NCBI GenBank assembly: GCA_903882335.1
Contig: CAIRWP010000207.1
Coordinates: 1-6,107 of the forward strand
Direction: 5' to 3'
DNA: 6,107 nucleotides
From: an uncultured Opitutia bacterium
Lineage (GTDB): Bacteria > Verrucomicrobiota > Verrucomicrobiia > Opitutales > UBA953
The position numbers were made by a program, and so were the translations under genes. Of the stretch, positions 4,641-6,107 are shown in pieces (within the stretch, counting starts at the first letter, position 1; each line of letters starts with the position of its first letter). Under the pieces are notes generated by a model. That model saw nothing but the letters and a program-made list of their open reading frames with translations, did no database searches and was not told the origin of the DNA.

Positions 4641-6107
4641 ATGCTCGCCCGGTTCCTCGCCCTTGGACTCCTCGCCCTCGCCCTGCCCGCGAAGGAGCTC
4701 GCGCCGTTCCTGGATAAGCACTGCCTGGAGTGCCACGATAGCCAGACCCGGAAGGGTGATTTCGACCTGGAGGCGCTGAAGTTCGCCCCGACCGACCCCC
4801 GTAACCTCACCGCCTGGGTCAAGGTCCACGACCAGATCGCCACCGGCGAGATGCCTCCGCGGAAGAAGGCGCGTCCCGACGCCGCCGCGCAGTCGGCCTA
4901 CCTGGCCGACCTCGGCGGCAAGCTCGCCGCCGCCGACAGCGCCCACCTCGCTGCCGAGGGCCGGACCGTGAAGCGCCGCCTGAACCGTTTCGAGTACGAG
5001 AGCACCTTGCGCGACCTGCTGGCTGCGCCTTGGTTGGACGTCCGCGAGTCGCTCCCGGAGGACTCCGAATCACATCGCTTCAACAAGAGCGGCCAGGCGT
5101 TGGACGTCTCGCATGTGCAACTCGCCCGTTACCTCGCGACCGCGGAAGACGCGCTCCGCCAGGTGCTCGTTGCCTCGGCCGAGAAACTGCCGGGCACGCC
5201 GCGTCGCTTCTACGCCCGTGACCAAGGCAGCTACGTCGGCCCGATGAAGTTCTCGGTCTTCAACACGTCCCCCGAGCGCGCGACCTTCCCGACGCTGGGT
5301 TACGCGGCCCAGCCTGAGGTCCGCGCCGGCAAGGCCCCGACGACGGTCGGCAAGGCCGACCCCGCCAAGCGCGAACTCGAGGGCGTCGGCGTCGTCGCCA
5401 GCGCCTACGAGCCGATCGAGCCGAAGTTCAGCGCCTTCAAGGCACCGGTCTCCGGTCGCTACCGGATCAAGCTTTGCGGGCATACCGTCTGGGTCGGCCC
5501 CGGCGAGGCAAAGCGCTGGTTCATCCCGAACCTCGACAACGTCGGCCCCGGTCGCCGGGCCGAACCGGTGACGGTCTACGCGCTCACGCCGCCGCGCGTG
5601 ATGCGGCGGGTGGCCAACATCGACCTGAATCCCGAGGTGACCGTCGCGGATATCGACGTGCAGCTCGTCGCGGGCGAGTCCATCCAGGTCGACGCCGTGC
5701 GGTTCTTCCGCTCCCGTCCCGGCGCCGGACGTTTCCAGAACCCGCTGGCGACCGCGGAAGGGCAACCCGGCCTGGTCATGCGCTGGATCGAGGTCGAAGG
5801 GCCGATCCAAGATCGCTGGCCCACCGCGGCGTATCAGGCCTTGTTCGACGACTTGCCGGTCCGCCGGATCGACGCCACCCCGTTGAAGGTCGAGGTCACT
5901 CCGAAGGATCCGGCCAAGGATGCCGAGCGACTGCTGCGCCGCTTCGTGCAGCAGGCCTACCGCCGACCCGTCAGCCCGGCCGAGGAGGTGCGTTTCCTGC
6001 CGGTGATCCAGAACGCGCTCAAGACCGGGAGTTCGTTCGCCGAGGCGATGGTCGCCGGCTACACCGCCGTCCTGAGCTCGCCGGGCTTCCTCTACCTGCA
6101 GGATAAA
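4641..6107 (+). CDS. Exported PSCyt1/DUF1587/DUF1595 protein (planctomycete cytochrome c type), 3' end cut
   Basis: The frame is open from ATG 4641 to the right edge, 489 codons. Residues 1-17 form a signal peptide (MLAR, then a Leu/Ala run ending LPA). A PSCyt1-like segment follows with the haem-binding CLECH (C28, C31, H32) and GEMPP (M71, a possible axial ligand). DUF1587 starts near residue 111 (KRRLNRFEYESTLRDLL). Residues about 190-410 are beta-rich with RYRIKL, NIDLNPEVTV and GESIQVDAVRFFRSRPG, a pattern usual in this family. DUF1595 begins near 428 (AERLLRRFVQQAYRRPVS), and the window stops around the start of DUF1592; DUF1588 and DUF1585 would be expected next. These large proteins are frequent in Planctomycetota and Verrucomicrobiota, often beside a DUF1552 gene; a covalent haem and a surface or periplasmic place are likely, but the function is unknown. 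No Shine-Dalgarno precedes the ATG. Divergent from comM. Confidence 0.9.
   Translation, partial: MLARFLALGLLALALPAKELAPFLDKHCLECHDSQTRKGDFDLEALKFAPTDPRNLTAWVKVHDQIATGEMPPRKKARPDAAAQSAYLADLGGKLAAADSAHLAAEGRTVKRRLNRFEYESTLRDLLAAPWLDVRESLPEDSESHRFNKSGQALDVSHVQLARYLATAEDALRQVLVASAEKLPGTPRRFYARDQGSYVGPMKFSVFNTSPERATFPTLGYAAQPEVRAGKAPTTVGKADPAKRELEGVGVVASAYEPIEPKFSAFKAPVSGRYRIKLCGHTVWVGPGEAKRWFIPNLDNVGPGRRAEPVTVYALTPPRVMRRVANIDLNPEVTVADIDVQLVAGESIQVDAVRFFRSRPGAGRFQNPLATAEGQPGLVMRWIEVEGPIQDRWPTAAYQALFDDLPVRRIDATPLKVEVTPKDPAKDAERLLRRFVQQAYRRPVSPAEEVRFLPVIQNALKTGSSFAEAMVAGYTAVLSSPGFLYLQDK

Noticed and set aside
5070..5810. Minus-strand ORF of 246 codons opposite the cytochrome-type gene
   Set aside because: It is antisense to the DUF1587/DUF1595 protein and is Asp/Arg/Gly-rich with no family marks.

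Overview
The window is GC-rich and gene-dense. It carries three minus-strand genes and one divergent plus-strand gene, and both outer genes are cut by the window edges. A planctomycete-type cytochrome c protein (PSCyt1 plus DUF1587 and DUF1595), a secreted ThuA-like protein and a secreted clan GH-D-like glycoside hydrolase together point to the PVC superphylum. A Verrucomicrobiota bacterium is my best guess, a Planctomycetota or Lentisphaerota relative is possible, and no rRNA or other phylogenetic marker is present to settle it.

Layout, left to right. Positions 1-1813 (minus): an exported glycoside hydrolase whose C-terminus lies beyond the left edge. Positions 1814-1876: a short gap that, with the start of the hydrolase gene, forms a strong RNA hairpin followed by six U on the minus strand. 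Positions 1877-2938 (minus): an exported ThuA-like protein. Positions 2939-2970: a 32-bp gap with a likely ribosome binding site. Positions 2971-4497 (minus): the AAA+ ATPase ComM/YifB. Positions 4498-4640: a divergent intergenic region holding whatever promoters drive comM leftwards and the last gene rightwards. Positions 4641-6107 (plus): the N-terminal 489 residues of the PSCyt1/DUF1587/DUF1595 protein, which continues past the right edge. No gap of 300 bases or more lacks a gene, and I see no tRNA, rRNA, CRISPR array or insertion sequence.

Working together: comM, the ThuA gene and the hydrolase gene share a strand with gaps of 32 and 63 bp and could be read as one unit (comM, then ThuA, then hydrolase), but the hairpin between the last two probably stops or regulates much of that transcription. 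The two exported proteins fit carbohydrate breakdown outside the cytoplasm. The cytochrome-type protein is a common PVC surface or periplasmic family of unknown function. ComM is a cytoplasmic DNA-processing protein with no obvious link to the sugar genes.

The most notable observation is the terminator-like hairpin whose downstream arm contains the start codon of the hydrolase. The rest looks like ordinary PVC chromosome; I did not find a new multi-gene system.
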